This document shows, piece after piece, positions 40,939 to 49,256 of a stretch of DNA of 64,000 nt. Numbering within the stretch: the stretch's first letter is position 1; the number at the start of each line of letters is the position of its first letter. The DNA comes from Thermincola carboxydiphila (lineage in GTDB: Bacteria; Bacillota; Thermincolia; Thermincolales; UBA2595). The stretch covers positions 81,541 to 145,540 of the forward strand of contig JAENZX010000001.1 in the NCBI GenBank assembly GCA_016841045.1, in the 5' to 3' direction. The translations under genes and the position numbers were made by a program. The notes under the pieces were generated by a model, which searched no databases, was not told where the DNA came from, and worked only from the letters and a program-made list of their open reading frames with translations.

Positions 40939-41151
40939 TTATTCTGAGACCTGAGATTGTGAATCCTCCAGCGCATCGGCCAGTTTTTTTCCCAGTTCAC
41001 GGCACTTTATAAGTCCTTCTTCATCCGGCGTATTTTGCAGGATTAAACCTTCACTCACTAGATTCACACCATAATTTTTCATTCTTTCCTCCCAGTCCCT
41101 CATCCACTGCCCATCACCCCAGTCATAAGAACCGAACAATACTAATGGCAC
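40939..41151 (-). pseudogene. Flavodoxin remnant (C-terminal half only)
   Basis: The 70-aa frame matches only the end of a flavodoxin: PLVLFGSYDWGDGQWMRDWE with EERMKNYGVNLVSEGLI and a final KCRELGKKLADAL. The N-terminal FMN phosphate loop (TGNTE-type) is missing, and the frame begins at a GTG inside the last codons of the cytochrome gene. An N-terminal deletion joined it to that gene. FMN binding is unlikely, so I call it a decayed gene; it could still be translated. Confidence 0.8.
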
Positions 41152-41366
41152 TGTGTGCAGTTAGGACGGTCCAGATGTTTGGTAACAGGCGCCTTATTCT
41201 TTCCTTCCTTATGACAATCTGCGCAGACCATACTGTTATCAATTTCATGTGGAATTGAAGGAATTTCTTTTTGCTTAGAAACTGATTGTTTGCCTTGGCC
41301 GCCGCACCCTATGACAGCGATCAAGAGAAACATAATGGTAATAATACTAAACAGCAGCTTTTTCAT
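41142..41366 (-). CDS. Small diheme cytochrome c lipoprotein
   Basis: Exported lipoprotein of 74 aa with lipobox LIAVIGC and two heme sites, CADCH and CTQCH. The second is immediately followed by the stop codon, which is abrupt and may mark a truncation made by the same deletion that left the flavodoxin remnant. Start ATG 41366 behind GAGGATATTT, overlapping the ABC ATPase end. In the comparable Campylobacter P19 locus thioredoxin-like proteins occupy this position, so it may deliver electrons for iron reduction (inference). Confidence 0.8.
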   Translation of the reverse strand: MKKLLFSIITIMFLLIAVIGCGGQGKQSVSKQKEIPSIPHEIDNSMVCADCHKEGKNKAPVTKHLDRPNCTQCH

Positions 41367-42018
41367 AAATATCCTCACTTACTTTTCCGTGTTCCAGTTT
41401 TATTGATCTTTCCGCCAGCGTTCCAACCTCCGGGTCATGGGTAACTACAATTATGGTATGCCCTTCTCTATGAAGCGCCTTAAATAGTTCTGTAACAATC
41501 CGTTCGTTCTCCTCGTCAAGATTCCCCGTCGGTTCATCAGCTAGAACAATAGCTGGATAGTTAATAAGCGCCCTGGCAATGCAAACCCTTTGCTGTTCTC
41601 CTCCTGATAACTGGCTGGGCAGATGGTGGCCTCTGTTTAAGAGTCCCACCCTTTTTAAGGCCTCTACTGCTTCGTTTTCATCGGGCATGCTGTGATAATA
41701 CTGTGCCAGCATGATGTTCTCAATAGCGGTCAAATGAGGCACCAGGTGAAACTGCTGAAAAACCAGACCAATCTTATCCCGCCTGATTTCAGTCAGTTGT
41801 TTTTGGTTCAGACAGCTGGTATCAACTCCGTCAATAATTACTGATCCCGTTGTTGGCTTGTCCATACATCCAATAATATTCAGCATTGTACTTTTGCCTG
41901 AGCCGGAGGGCCCCATTATTGAAACCCATTCACCGGCCTCAACAGCAAGGTTAAACTCTTTTAAAGCATGAACATTCCCGTAGGATTTTGAGACTTGTTT
42001 CATTTCCAAAATGGCCAT
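41347..42018 (-). CDS. ABC transporter ATP-binding protein (MacB/LolD type), P19 iron locus
   Basis: ATPase of 223 aa: Walker A GPSGSGKST, Q-loop VFQQFHLVPHLT, signature LSGGEQQRV, Walker B PAIVLADEPTGNLD, switch H in VVTHDPE. Its class works with FtsX/MacB-type permeases, and two such genes precede it. Equivalent to the Cj1663 ATPase of the Campylobacter P19-FTR1 locus by gene order. Ends 32 bp inside the following cytochrome frame. Confidence 0.9.
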   Translation of the reverse strand: MAILEMKQVSKSYGNVHALKEFNLAVEAGEWVSIMGPSGSGKSTMLNIIGCMDKPTTGSVIIDGVDTSCLNQKQLTEIRRDKIGLVFQQFHLVPHLTAIENIMLAQYYHSMPDENEAVEALKRVGLLNRGHHLPSQLSGGEQQRVCIARALINYPAIVLADEPTGNLDEENERIVTELFKALHREGHTIIVVTHDPEVGTLAERSIKLEHGKVSEDIYEKAAV

Positions 42019-42065
42019 GGTTATCTCCCCTTCAATTCAAATAAGTTCGGTTATACATCTTTCGG

Positions 42066-43199
42066 TTATTCACCTTTGAGTATCAAGGCCGGCTCTACAT
42101 TTGCTGCTGTTCTAACAGGGATCACACTGGCAATGGCAGCTACTGCAACAGACATTGCAATTACAATCATTACCACTTCAGTTCTGAAAGATATATATGA
42201 TTTAAAGACACTCTGTCCAATTACCTGGGCCAGACCCATTCCCAATACAGTTCCTGCCAAACCTCCAACTAACCCAAGAGCTAAACCTTCACCCATGAAT
42301 TCTGAAATTATACTGCGATTTTGGGCACCCAGAGCTTTTCTCAAACCTATTTCTCTGCGCCGCTCAATAACCATTGTCATCATTGTGGTAGACACGCATA
42401 ATAGGGTCGATAGCAAAATAACTACTATAACCAGATGTATTAGGGATTTAATTTTTTCCAGTATTATACCTTCGCTTTTGGAAATCTGTTTAATAGGTTT
42501 CAAATCAACACCCAGGACGGAGCGGCTCATTTTTTCCGCACTGCGGTTAAGTTCATCTGTTTTTCCCATTATACTTAAATAAACAAGATTAGCCTGATTA
42601 TTTAGGCTAAAGATCTTTTGAGCTAAAGACAGGCTGATAAAAACCTGGTTATCCTCGGTACTGCCGGTTTTTACAACACCTTTTACTGTCACGGTTGTAT
42701 TTTTCCCGGATATCTCGTCTTTTAGATTTATTGTTTTACCTATGGTTAGGCCAAGTTTATCGGCAACATTATTTCCTATCAGCACAGAATTCATATCTTC
42801 TCTATTAAATTTGTCGGTCCCGGTTATCTCCCAATAAGGTGCCACTTTCTTAACCTGATCTAGCCACAAGCCAACTACTACCAATTTTCTTTTGTCTACC
42901 AGTCCAATCCGGTATAAGTATGGACTATACCCAACCAGGTTTTCTCGATTAATACCGGAAACTACCTCGTTAATTTGTTTTTCGCTGAGCACTTCCCCGT
43001 GCTTCGGTGTCAGGACGAAATTGGCTCCATAAGTACGGAGTTCTTTACTCATCTTGATATTAATATCATAATAAACGCTTAATACCCCGGAGATAACCCC
43101 TGTTCCGATAATGAGGGAAGCCAGAGCGATGAAAACCCTTGATTTTCTTTTAATCAGTGCGCGTGTAACCATTTTAATGTACATTGATAGCTTCAGCAT
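42066..43199 (-). CDS. FtsX/MacB-type ABC permease 2
   Basis: A 377-aa membrane protein with one N-terminal helix, a large outside domain (about 45-250) and three C-terminal helices. Features include LIKRKSRVFIALASLIIGTG, then ERRREIGLRKALGAQNRSII and VGGLAGTVLGMGLAQVIG. It pairs with the related permease upstream and the ATPase downstream. The outside domain may act on surface proteins of the iron pathway. Confidence 0.88.
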   Translation of the reverse strand: MLKLSMYIKMVTRALIKRKSRVFIALASLIIGTGVISGVLSVYYDINIKMSKELRTYGANFVLTPKHGEVLSEKQINEVVSGINRENLVGYSPYLYRIGLVDKRKLVVVGLWLDQVKKVAPYWEITGTDKFNREDMNSVLIGNNVADKLGLTIGKTINLKDEISGKNTTVTVKGVVKTGSTEDNQVFISLSLAQKIFSLNNQANLVYLSIMGKTDELNRSAEKMSRSVLGVDLKPIKQISKSEGIILEKIKSLIHLVIVVILLSTLLCVSTTMMTMVIERRREIGLRKALGAQNRSIISEFMGEGLALGLVGGLAGTVLGMGLAQVIGQSVFKSYISFRTEVVMIVIAMSVAVAAIASVIPVRTAANVEPALILKGE

Positions 43200-43211
43200 T
43201 TGCCATCCCTC

Positions 43212-44528
43212 CTAACGGCTGCCATGCAGCACTTCCGCCGGTCTCAATCGTGTAATCATCTTCATTGCAGACAAACTACCTGCAACAGCAACTCCCATGG
43301 ATAAAATCAGAACCACGGGAATTACCATTAAGTTCATACTAAGGCTTGTACCAAAAACATTACGCCCAATGATCTGGGCAAAGCCAAGCCCCAGCCCGTA
43401 ACCAGCCAGCCCTCCCAGTAAACCCGTTATGGAAGCTTCAATCAGAAACAGGAGAACAACCTGCCAGTTTTCTGCACCAATTGCCTTCATCAAACCAATT
43501 TCCTTACTTCTTTCCAGGACCTTGGTAGTCATCAGACTCGAAATACCCAGGGAAGAACTAACCAGTGCCGTTACCGTCAACAGAGCCATCAGAAGCTGGA
43601 TTTTGCTTAAAATGACCCCCTCCGAACTGGCTACTTTACGAATTGGTTTGGCTACTACGCCGGGTATCGCTTCCTCAATCTGGTACGCTATAGATGTTAC
43701 GTATGCTGTACAATACCATCTTTCAAATTCTTCAGCAGTCAGCGAATCTTTATCCTTTTCAGCTTTTCTCGCCAGTTCATTCTCCGGTGTCGTGAGGGCG
43801 CTTACCTCCACCTTCGCAACCTTACCCTCAAGACCGGTTATGTCCTGGACAAGTTTTAAAGGAGCATAAATCCTTCCCTCATCCTCGCTGCCACCTTCTA
43901 TTATGCCGCTGACAACCAGGTTACGTTCCACTTCCCCATCAGCCGTATTAATTCTAATGTTAAATGTATCACCCGGGACTACTTTAAGTCTTTGAGCAAT
44001 TTTACTGCCAACCATTACTTCATTGTTGGATTTTGAATCACCGTTGGAATTCGAATCATCGGCCCATTTTCCCCTGACTTCCCACCATGGCTTAATTTGC
44101 TTCACTCCGGTCACCACAGTTTCTCCGGTATCAATCTGAATCCTTTTATTAAACCATGTTCCAATTAAACTAATCCCGTCTACATTCTCTACATTCCCCT
44201 GAACTTCAAGATAAGGAGCAAAGGCCACTATATTATGTGCCCAAAAAATCATCTTCAGCCTTTGTAAATTGCTTTCCTTAATATATTCATTGCCTTGTAA
44301 CGGATTATAATCTATTCCGCCAAGTTCTACAGGTATTGTTTCACGCTGGGGTTCCACCATCAAATTAGCGCCATAGGTTTTTAACTCTTTATTGACCTTA
44401 TCCCCCACATCTAGCGTCACTGTCAGCATCGCACCTGCCAGTGAAGCGCCAAAAGCAATAGTAACAATAGCCAGAATCTTTGTCTTTATACCTTTGGTAA
44501 ACGCTGTACGCAGCAGTCTAAAAAACAT
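43212..44528 (-). CDS. FtsX/MacB-type ABC permease 1
   Basis: A 438-aa paralogue of permease 2: TKILAIVTIAFGASLAGAML at the N-terminus, a large periplasmic-type domain with INTADGEVERNLVVSGIIEG, and ERSKEIGLMKAIGAENWQVV near the end. It lies 12 bp after the DUF2318 gene and 12 bp before permease 2, forming a heterodimeric permease. Corresponds to Cj1661/Cj1662-type genes. Confidence 0.88.
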   Translation of the reverse strand: MFFRLLRTAFTKGIKTKILAIVTIAFGASLAGAMLTVTLDVGDKVNKELKTYGANLMVEPQRETIPVELGGIDYNPLQGNEYIKESNLQRLKMIFWAHNIVAFAPYLEVQGNVENVDGISLIGTWFNKRIQIDTGETVVTGVKQIKPWWEVRGKWADDSNSNGDSKSNNEVMVGSKIAQRLKVVPGDTFNIRINTADGEVERNLVVSGIIEGGSEDEGRIYAPLKLVQDITGLEGKVAKVEVSALTTPENELARKAEKDKDSLTAEEFERWYCTAYVTSIAYQIEEAIPGVVAKPIRKVASSEGVILSKIQLLMALLTVTALVSSSLGISSLMTTKVLERSKEIGLMKAIGAENWQVVLLFLIEASITGLLGGLAGYGLGLGFAQIIGRNVFGTSLSMNLMVIPVVLILSMGVAVAGSLSAMKMITRLRPAEVLHGSR

Positions 44529-44540
44529 GTTTAATCACCC

Positions 44541-45818
44541 CTAATCCTGGAAAACTTCCTGTTTTGCTTCCAAATCAGCTGTGTTGATAATGAGATTACT
44601 GCCATCGATCCTATTTTTTATGGGAATGGGATTACATCCACCTGGAAAACCAATTGTAGGTATATTAATAACAACGTCACAGTTTGCGCAAATTACGTCT
44701 TTTCCTCTCTGGTAATAACCGGCCTGGCCACAGATATCACAAGCATCAAGACCGGTTCCAAACAGGGTTTCCCCTTTTTTAATTACTATAAATCTGGTTT
44801 CGATGTTCTGGAGAGTGAGGTATGAGTACCTGTGCAATTTACCGTCACTAACCTGTTCCAATGGTATTAATATGTTAGCACCTTGTGCTGATACAGGTAT
44901 GGGAGGCTCAAGCTTAGCACCTTTATTGGCAAATGCAATATTCGCACCTAGGACTAAAATTAGTGTCAATAGACAGAACCCTAAACCTTTTATCCAGCGC
45001 TTCTCTGTCTTAAAACCAGCCAGCAGTTTTCGTTTTTGGGCAGGATTCGTAGTAGATGAAGTGTCGGGATAATCTTTTTTTATCCGTCTTCCTAACACAC
45101 TCCATAGGATAATTGCCATTCCAATAAGTGTATAAAAAAACATAGGATAATAGTTATTAATTAAAGGAGCGATTATAGTTACGGCCCAGGTTGTTAAAGG
45201 AAGCACTCCGGTAGCAAATAAAACCTGCAAGAAGGTAATTACCTGTCTAAAAATCACGACTAATAATGCAGCAGAACTAAAGACCATAAATTCCTTACGG
45301 GTAATTCTCTTTTCCATGCGAAGAAAAATGAAAACGAAAACAACAGTAATAATCAAAGCAAGTATTGCCCCGGCAATTTTTAACACCACTTCGGTATTAA
45401 GTAAATTAGAAGACATTAAAAAAATCGAACTTGGGAACATCACTATTTCTATCATTTTACCGAGAATGACAATACCTGTAGCTAAAATTATAACTAATGC
45501 TGCAAAAATTCGGGATTGTTCCTGAATAACAAACGCATCTTTACCTGACTGCCTGCACTTTTGCCACAGCCACAGCCAACATCCTACTGCAGTTACTGAA
45601 ATAACAAGAGATAAATACCCTTCAAAAACTTCTCTGTCACCAAAGAAATCTACCCAGTAAACCAAAATAACAGCTAAAACAGATGCCAGGATAATGCCAA
45701 AGTATACTGCAGTCTTTTTTTTATTAAAACCGGCTTTGTTTAAACCAATCATAATAACTAACAGAATTAAACCTGCTTCCAATGAACTTTTTAAGATTGT
45801 GGCCATTGCTGAAAGCAC
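44541..45818 (-). CDS. Membrane protein with C-terminal DUF2318 (iron/Fe-S type) domain
   Basis: A 425-aa protein. Residues about 1-260 hold seven to eight helices, and after a signal-anchor-like helix (near 290) comes an outside DUF2318 domain. Its cysteine sites are GLDACDICGQAGYYQRGKDV, then ICANCD and GFPGGCNPIP. This family is the constant partner of P19/FTR1 (Cj1660-like) and may hold or reduce iron. GTG start behind GGGGAGG. The membrane half is FTR1-like in topology but lacks REGxE. Confidence 0.88.
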   Translation of the reverse strand: MLSAMATILKSSLEAGLILLVIMIGLNKAGFNKKKTAVYFGIILASVLAVILVYWVDFFGDREVFEGYLSLVISVTAVGCWLWLWQKCRQSGKDAFVIQEQSRIFAALVIILATGIVILGKMIEIVMFPSSIFLMSSNLLNTEVVLKIAGAILALIITVVFVFIFLRMEKRITRKEFMVFSSAALLVVIFRQVITFLQVLFATGVLPLTTWAVTIIAPLINNYYPMFFYTLIGMAIILWSVLGRRIKKDYPDTSSTTNPAQKRKLLAGFKTEKRWIKGLGFCLLTLILVLGANIAFANKGAKLEPPIPVSAQGANILIPLEQVSDGKLHRYSYLTLQNIETRFIVIKKGETLFGTGLDACDICGQAGYYQRGKDVICANCDVVINIPTIGFPGGCNPIPIKNRIDGSNLIINTADLEAKQEVFQD

Positions 45819-45890
45819 TGTCTTAACACCTCCCCGAATTCAATTAAAAGGGAATACCCGACCGGTCAAACCGGCCGGGATTAAGATTAA

Positions 45891-46532
45891 TTACCACTTT
45901 CTGGGAACCCATGGGAACTCCCAGGTTAGTTCAACAGGCTTCTTCCAGAAATTTCCGGCAACACCAGTCTCCTCATCTGTATGGATAAGGAAATCCTGCT
46001 TTTCGGGAGAGTCAATCAAATAGGTAAGTTTATATGTACCTGCTCCCATCAATTTAATGTTGGCACCATAATGAGAACCATCACCAGCATTCATCGGCAT
46101 GAAACTGCCTTCCTGTGTCTGACCGCTGTCTTTATGAACCAGCTTGTACTTTACAGTCAGGTAGGGTACGAATTCTCCGACACCGAATCCCAGCGGGTTA
46201 TTTTCAAGTGCCGAAATGTCTGCTTCCAGATGCATATCAGACTGGTCAATCTTCAGCCCTGCCTTTTGTGCCGGTTCCATAACAACAGGCTGTAAGTAAA
46301 TTGCTGCAACTTTAAGTCCTGCTTCAGCTACATCAACTTCATCTCCAATTGGATATTCCCTGAATCCGGCGTCACCTGGTGCGGGGGCAGCGCTGTCCTT
46401 TGATTCGTTTTGAGCTCTTTCTGTTTGAGCTGTTTCTTTTTTAGCACCTTCTTCATCTTTTGTTGTACCGCAGCCTGCGGCAACTCCAATAAGTAACAGT
46501 CCCATTACCATCAATACCAAAAACTTTTTCAT
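45891..46532 (-). CDS. P19/Tp34-family iron-binding lipoprotein
   Basis: Exported lipoprotein of 213 aa (lipobox LIGVAAGC). The mature part matches P19/Tp34: REYPIGDEVDVAEAGLKVAA, QSDMHLEADISALENNPLGF, KLVHKDSGQTQEGSFMPMNA and DGSHYGANIKLMGAG. The Met/His residues MHLE and GSHYG are the metal-site positions of the family, which binds Fe and Cu. It passes iron to FTR1, encoded 3 bp upstream. Confidence 0.93.
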   Translation of the reverse strand: MKKFLVLMVMGLLLIGVAAGCGTTKDEEGAKKETAQTERAQNESKDSAAPAPGDAGFREYPIGDEVDVAEAGLKVAAIYLQPVVMEPAQKAGLKIDQSDMHLEADISALENNPLGFGVGEFVPYLTVKYKLVHKDSGQTQEGSFMPMNAGDGSHYGANIKLMGAGTYKLTYLIDSPEKQDFLIHTDEETGVAGNFWKKPVELTWEFPWVPRKW

Positions 46533-46535
46533 TTT

Positions 46536-47741
46536 TTAACCTCCTGAATTTATAATGTAGTTTTTTTGGTTTTTAGTCAGAATCACCTTCTGATACATCA
46601 AACCTACAACAGCGGCCAAAACCAGCACTCCCTGGAGAGCTACAGATTCCAATGTCGGGTAAATGCCCAGGAATCCTATAGTTGGAATATTGACAGTGGT
46701 AATTCCTACGGCCCCACCGGCCTGAAGCTCATTAATTCCCTGGCCGGCAAAGACGAAGGCCAGGTAATACATAAGAATGCTTGTCCCGATAAAAAACGGC
46801 TTAACAGGGATTCTTACGGAACCGTAACGAACAACCATGAAAATTGCGACCAAACTAATAGCTCCTGCAAGCATCCCGGCAACGATGATATTCGAATGTC
46901 CCTGATCGGCTCCAGAGAACATGGCCATGTAAAACAGTACTGTTTCGGCCCCCTCCCGGTACACTGCAAGAAACACGGTAAACCACAAAGCTAATACACT
47001 TCCCCTGCCAAGAGACTGTTTTACTTTGCCTTCAATGTAGTTCTGCCATTTCTTAGCTTCTACTTTGCTTATCAGCCAAAAACTGACGGAGAACAGCACT
47101 CCTACAGCTATTAACATGGTCACTCCCTCAAGGATTTCCTGACTGGCCCCGCTTATATTGAATAAAAATTTTATAACTACAGCGGTTGCAAGACTTGCTA
47201 TAATCGCTAGTAGACCGCTCTGATAAATAACCCGAACTTTATCCTTGTTTCCTGATTTAATCAGATATGCAATAATTGCCCCAAGAATCAGAATTGCTTC
47301 AAAACCTTCCCGGACTATAATCAGAAATGATGACAGAAATACTCCAAAACCGGTGGTGTTTGTCCCATCCATTTGATCAGCTAACTGACGAAGCTGGTTC
47401 ATTAGTTCCAAGCGCTTTTTTTCGATTTCCCCAATGTTTTTTCCCTCTGTCATGGATTTCTTTATATCCCTGAATTGCCCCTCCACTTGAGCATTGACCT
47501 TTGCCGATACCGTTAGACGTACGGCTTTTTCCATTTGATAACCCTCATAAGGCCCAAAATAAGCCTCATTTACAAATTCTTTTGCTGCTGTTACATCACC
47601 TTTAAGGTAAGCTTTAGCTGCCTTATCGAGTTCATTTCCTATTTCGCTAACTACGTCATTCCATGTTCTTTGCGCACCCATGACTGGTGTGGCGAGTAAA
47701 GTGATTATGACCAGAGAAATAATCAGGGCTAACTTTTTCAC
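46536..47741 (-). CDS. FTR1-family iron permease
   Basis: A 401-aa protein with a signal peptide, an N-terminal extracytoplasmic helical domain (about 25-125) and seven helices. The two REGxE iron motifs are present (IIVREGFEAILILGA and AVYREGAETVLFYM). GTG start behind GAGGGGGGTGG. First gene of the P19 locus, with a Fur-type box about 30 bp upstream, so it is expected to be made under iron limitation. Confidence 0.93.
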   Translation of the reverse strand: MKKLALIISLVIITLLATPVMGAQRTWNDVVSEIGNELDKAAKAYLKGDVTAAKEFVNEAYFGPYEGYQMEKAVRLTVSAKVNAQVEGQFRDIKKSMTEGKNIGEIEKKRLELMNQLRQLADQMDGTNTTGFGVFLSSFLIIVREGFEAILILGAIIAYLIKSGNKDKVRVIYQSGLLAIIASLATAVVIKFLFNISGASQEILEGVTMLIAVGVLFSVSFWLISKVEAKKWQNYIEGKVKQSLGRGSVLALWFTVFLAVYREGAETVLFYMAMFSGADQGHSNIIVAGMLAGAISLVAIFMVVRYGSVRIPVKPFFIGTSILMYYLAFVFAGQGINELQAGGAVGITTVNIPTIGFLGIYPTLESVALQGVLVLAAVVGLMYQKVILTKNQKNYIINSGG

Positions 47742-47766
47742 CTTTCCACCCCCCTCGCATTGATTT

Positions 47767-47781
47767 TGATTGTCATTATCA
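47767..47781 (-). promoter_or_regulatory. Fur box upstream of the FTR1 operon
   Basis: Minus strand TGATAAT-G-ACAATCA, a 7-1-7 site with two mismatched pairs, 26 bp before the FTR1 start codon. Confidence 0.65.
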
Positions 47782-47857
47782 TTTAATCGGCAAAAAATTT
47801 TACTGCATTGCTAATCTAATGCTGTCAGCTTCACCCCATTTCACAAAAGACTAATTG

Positions 47858-48013
47858 CTAGCTCCGACCAGCAGCACCGTCACTCAAAACGCGCCCTTGA
47901 TACGACCATCCTTTTTCAATGAACCCCTTCGAGGAATACAGTAGTTTGATAACCTTGTTGTTTGAGACTTCATAATTTATTAACCACGGGCCCTTTTTAA
48001 CTGATCGTACCAT
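47858..48013 (-). CDS. Small protein of 51 aa in the Fur-controlled DUF3793 unit
   Basis: Starts MVRSVKKGPWLINYEVSNNK and continues with KLLYSSKGFIEKGWSYQGR. An AAGGAG eight bases before the ATG and its position 40 bp after DUF3793 support translation. No family recognised. No hydrophobic helix. The opening looks by chance like ribosomal S19, but the rest does not. Confidence 0.5.
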   Translation of the reverse strand: MVRSVKKGPWLINYEVSNNKVIKLLYSSKGFIEKGWSYQGRVLSDGAAGRS

Positions 48014-48052
48014 AGCACTCACTCCTTAGTCTTCACTGTCAATTTTTCTCCT

Positions 48053-48742
48053 CTAACCTACTCTTATCCATTTCTCCTGTTCTATAGAACTATACTGTTC
48101 TAAACGGTTACACTTCAACCTGAGCGGCTTTTTTAGAAGATTCACCGGATCTTCACCGGAACAGATTAATTGGATAACCTGGTGCCGTGCAGTACGGTAT
48201 CTTTGGAACAATCTTTGTGATTTCTCAGGATTTCCATATACTTTCCAATAGCCGCAGTAACTACATTCTAAAGGAATAAGCTTTAAGTATCCCAAAACAT
48301 CCTTTAGCGGTATACCTAGGAACAAGCCTATCTCATGCGGACAGGAAATATGGTATCTCCGCTTTAGATGTTCGAGCATATCGTCAAGGGACATATGTTG
48401 ATTATAGCCAAAACGTTCTAAAAACCTTAAATGTTTTCCGGCAAAAATCTGCCTAGAGAGATAACGGCGGTGATAGAAAAGAACAACAAGGTTGTTTGGG
48501 TCACGCTTTAATTCGATAAAATGGATATTTGGGTCAAAAATAATGTCCTGTTTATGTATGTCCCATAGTTTTATTAAATCCTTATCCTTTCGGCTGGAGA
48601 AACTTAACAATGTCCCTGGCTTAATCCCATAAAGTGTAGGCGAAATATTTATCAGTATCTTCGCGGCAACATACCTCTTACCGGAGCAAAAAATTTCGAT
48701 ATATTGAATGCCTCGAATATCAGCTCGTTCACATATCTTCAT
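48053..48742 (-). CDS. DUF3793 family protein
   Basis: A 229-aa cytoplasmic protein. The family core HISCPHEIGLFLGIPLKDVL and CSYCGYWKVYGNPEKSQRLF followed by QRYRTARHQVIQLI is clear. DUF3793 genes in Clostridia often sit by flavodoxin or iron-uptake genes. I chose ATG 48742 (GAGGAGAGGTGTAT before it) rather than GTG 48748. A perfect Fur box lies right after its promoter. Function unknown, presumably part of the low-iron response. Confidence 0.88.
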   Translation of the reverse strand: MKICERADIRGIQYIEIFCSGKRYVAAKILINISPTLYGIKPGTLLSFSSRKDKDLIKLWDIHKQDIIFDPNIHFIELKRDPNNLVVLFYHRRYLSRQIFAGKHLRFLERFGYNQHMSLDDMLEHLKRRYHISCPHEIGLFLGIPLKDVLGYLKLIPLECSYCGYWKVYGNPEKSQRLFQRYRTARHQVIQLICSGEDPVNLLKKPLRLKCNRLEQYSSIEQEKWIRVG

Positions 48743-48844
48743 ATACACCTCTCCTCTGAAGTTTATTTTTATTGGTAATTGATAATGCTTCTCATCCTAT
48801 GATTAAAAAAAATCAGTCAATCAATATTAGATATTATTTGATAT

Positions 48845-48897
48845 TGAAAATCATTTTCATTTGTTATTATTATAATTATAATATCCCGGTAAGTCAA
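48845..48897 (-). promoter_or_regulatory. Promoter and perfect Fur box of the DUF3793 unit
   Basis: Minus strand: -35 TTGACT (48892-48897), 17-bp spacer, -10 TATAAT (48869-48874). Downstream at 48845-48859 is TGAAAAT-G-ATTTTCA, a perfect 7-1-7 palindrome covering the start of transcription. Confidence 0.82.
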
Positions 48898-48961
48898 TCT
48901 GTTTTCTACAATTTTCTACAATTTTTTCTTCATTTCTAATGCTATAATCGTTAATAAAAGC

Positions 48962-48984
48962 GCCCGGTCTAAAAACGACCGGGC
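48962..48984 (-). terminator. Terminator of the thiamine operon
   Basis: GCCCGGTC, 7-nt loop, GACCGGGC; T-rich tail GCTTTTATTAACG on the minus strand, about 10 bp after thiS. Confidence 0.85.
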
Positions 48985-48994
48985 TTGCTGATTA

Positions 48995-49195
48995 TTATCC
49001 TCCACCAAGAAATCTGATTATCTCAATATTATCTCCTTCACTGATTATGATATCTCCCCACGTTTCCCTTTTAGGGATATCATGATTATATTCGATTACC
49101 ACCATAGAAGGATTGAGCCCTTTACTCTCCAATAGGGATAAAATTGTCATCCCTTTTTCCAGTTGAATCCCTTTTCCATTAACTGTTACCTTCAT
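48995..49195 (-). CDS. thiS: Sulfur carrier protein ThiS
   Basis: A 66-aa ubiquitin-like protein ending in the required GGG, whose C-terminal thiocarboxylate gives sulfur to the thiazole. MKVTVNGKGIQLEKGMTILS starts at ATG 49195 behind AAGGAGGTAACT. No thiF adenylyltransferase is in the operon, so activation must come from a gene elsewhere. Last gene of the thi operon. Confidence 0.92.
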   Translation of the reverse strand: MKVTVNGKGIQLEKGMTILSLLESKGLNPSMVVIEYNHDIPKRETWGDIIISEGDNIEIIRFLGGG

Positions 49196-49256
49196 AGTTA
49201 CCTCCTTAGTGGAGCGTGGGGAGTGGTTAGTGCCCACTCCCCACTCCCACTCCCCA

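Noticed and set aside
47858-48013. Start MVRSVKKGP looking like ribosomal protein S19
   Set aside because: Only the first residues agree; the rest has no S19 motifs and no ribosomal genes are near.
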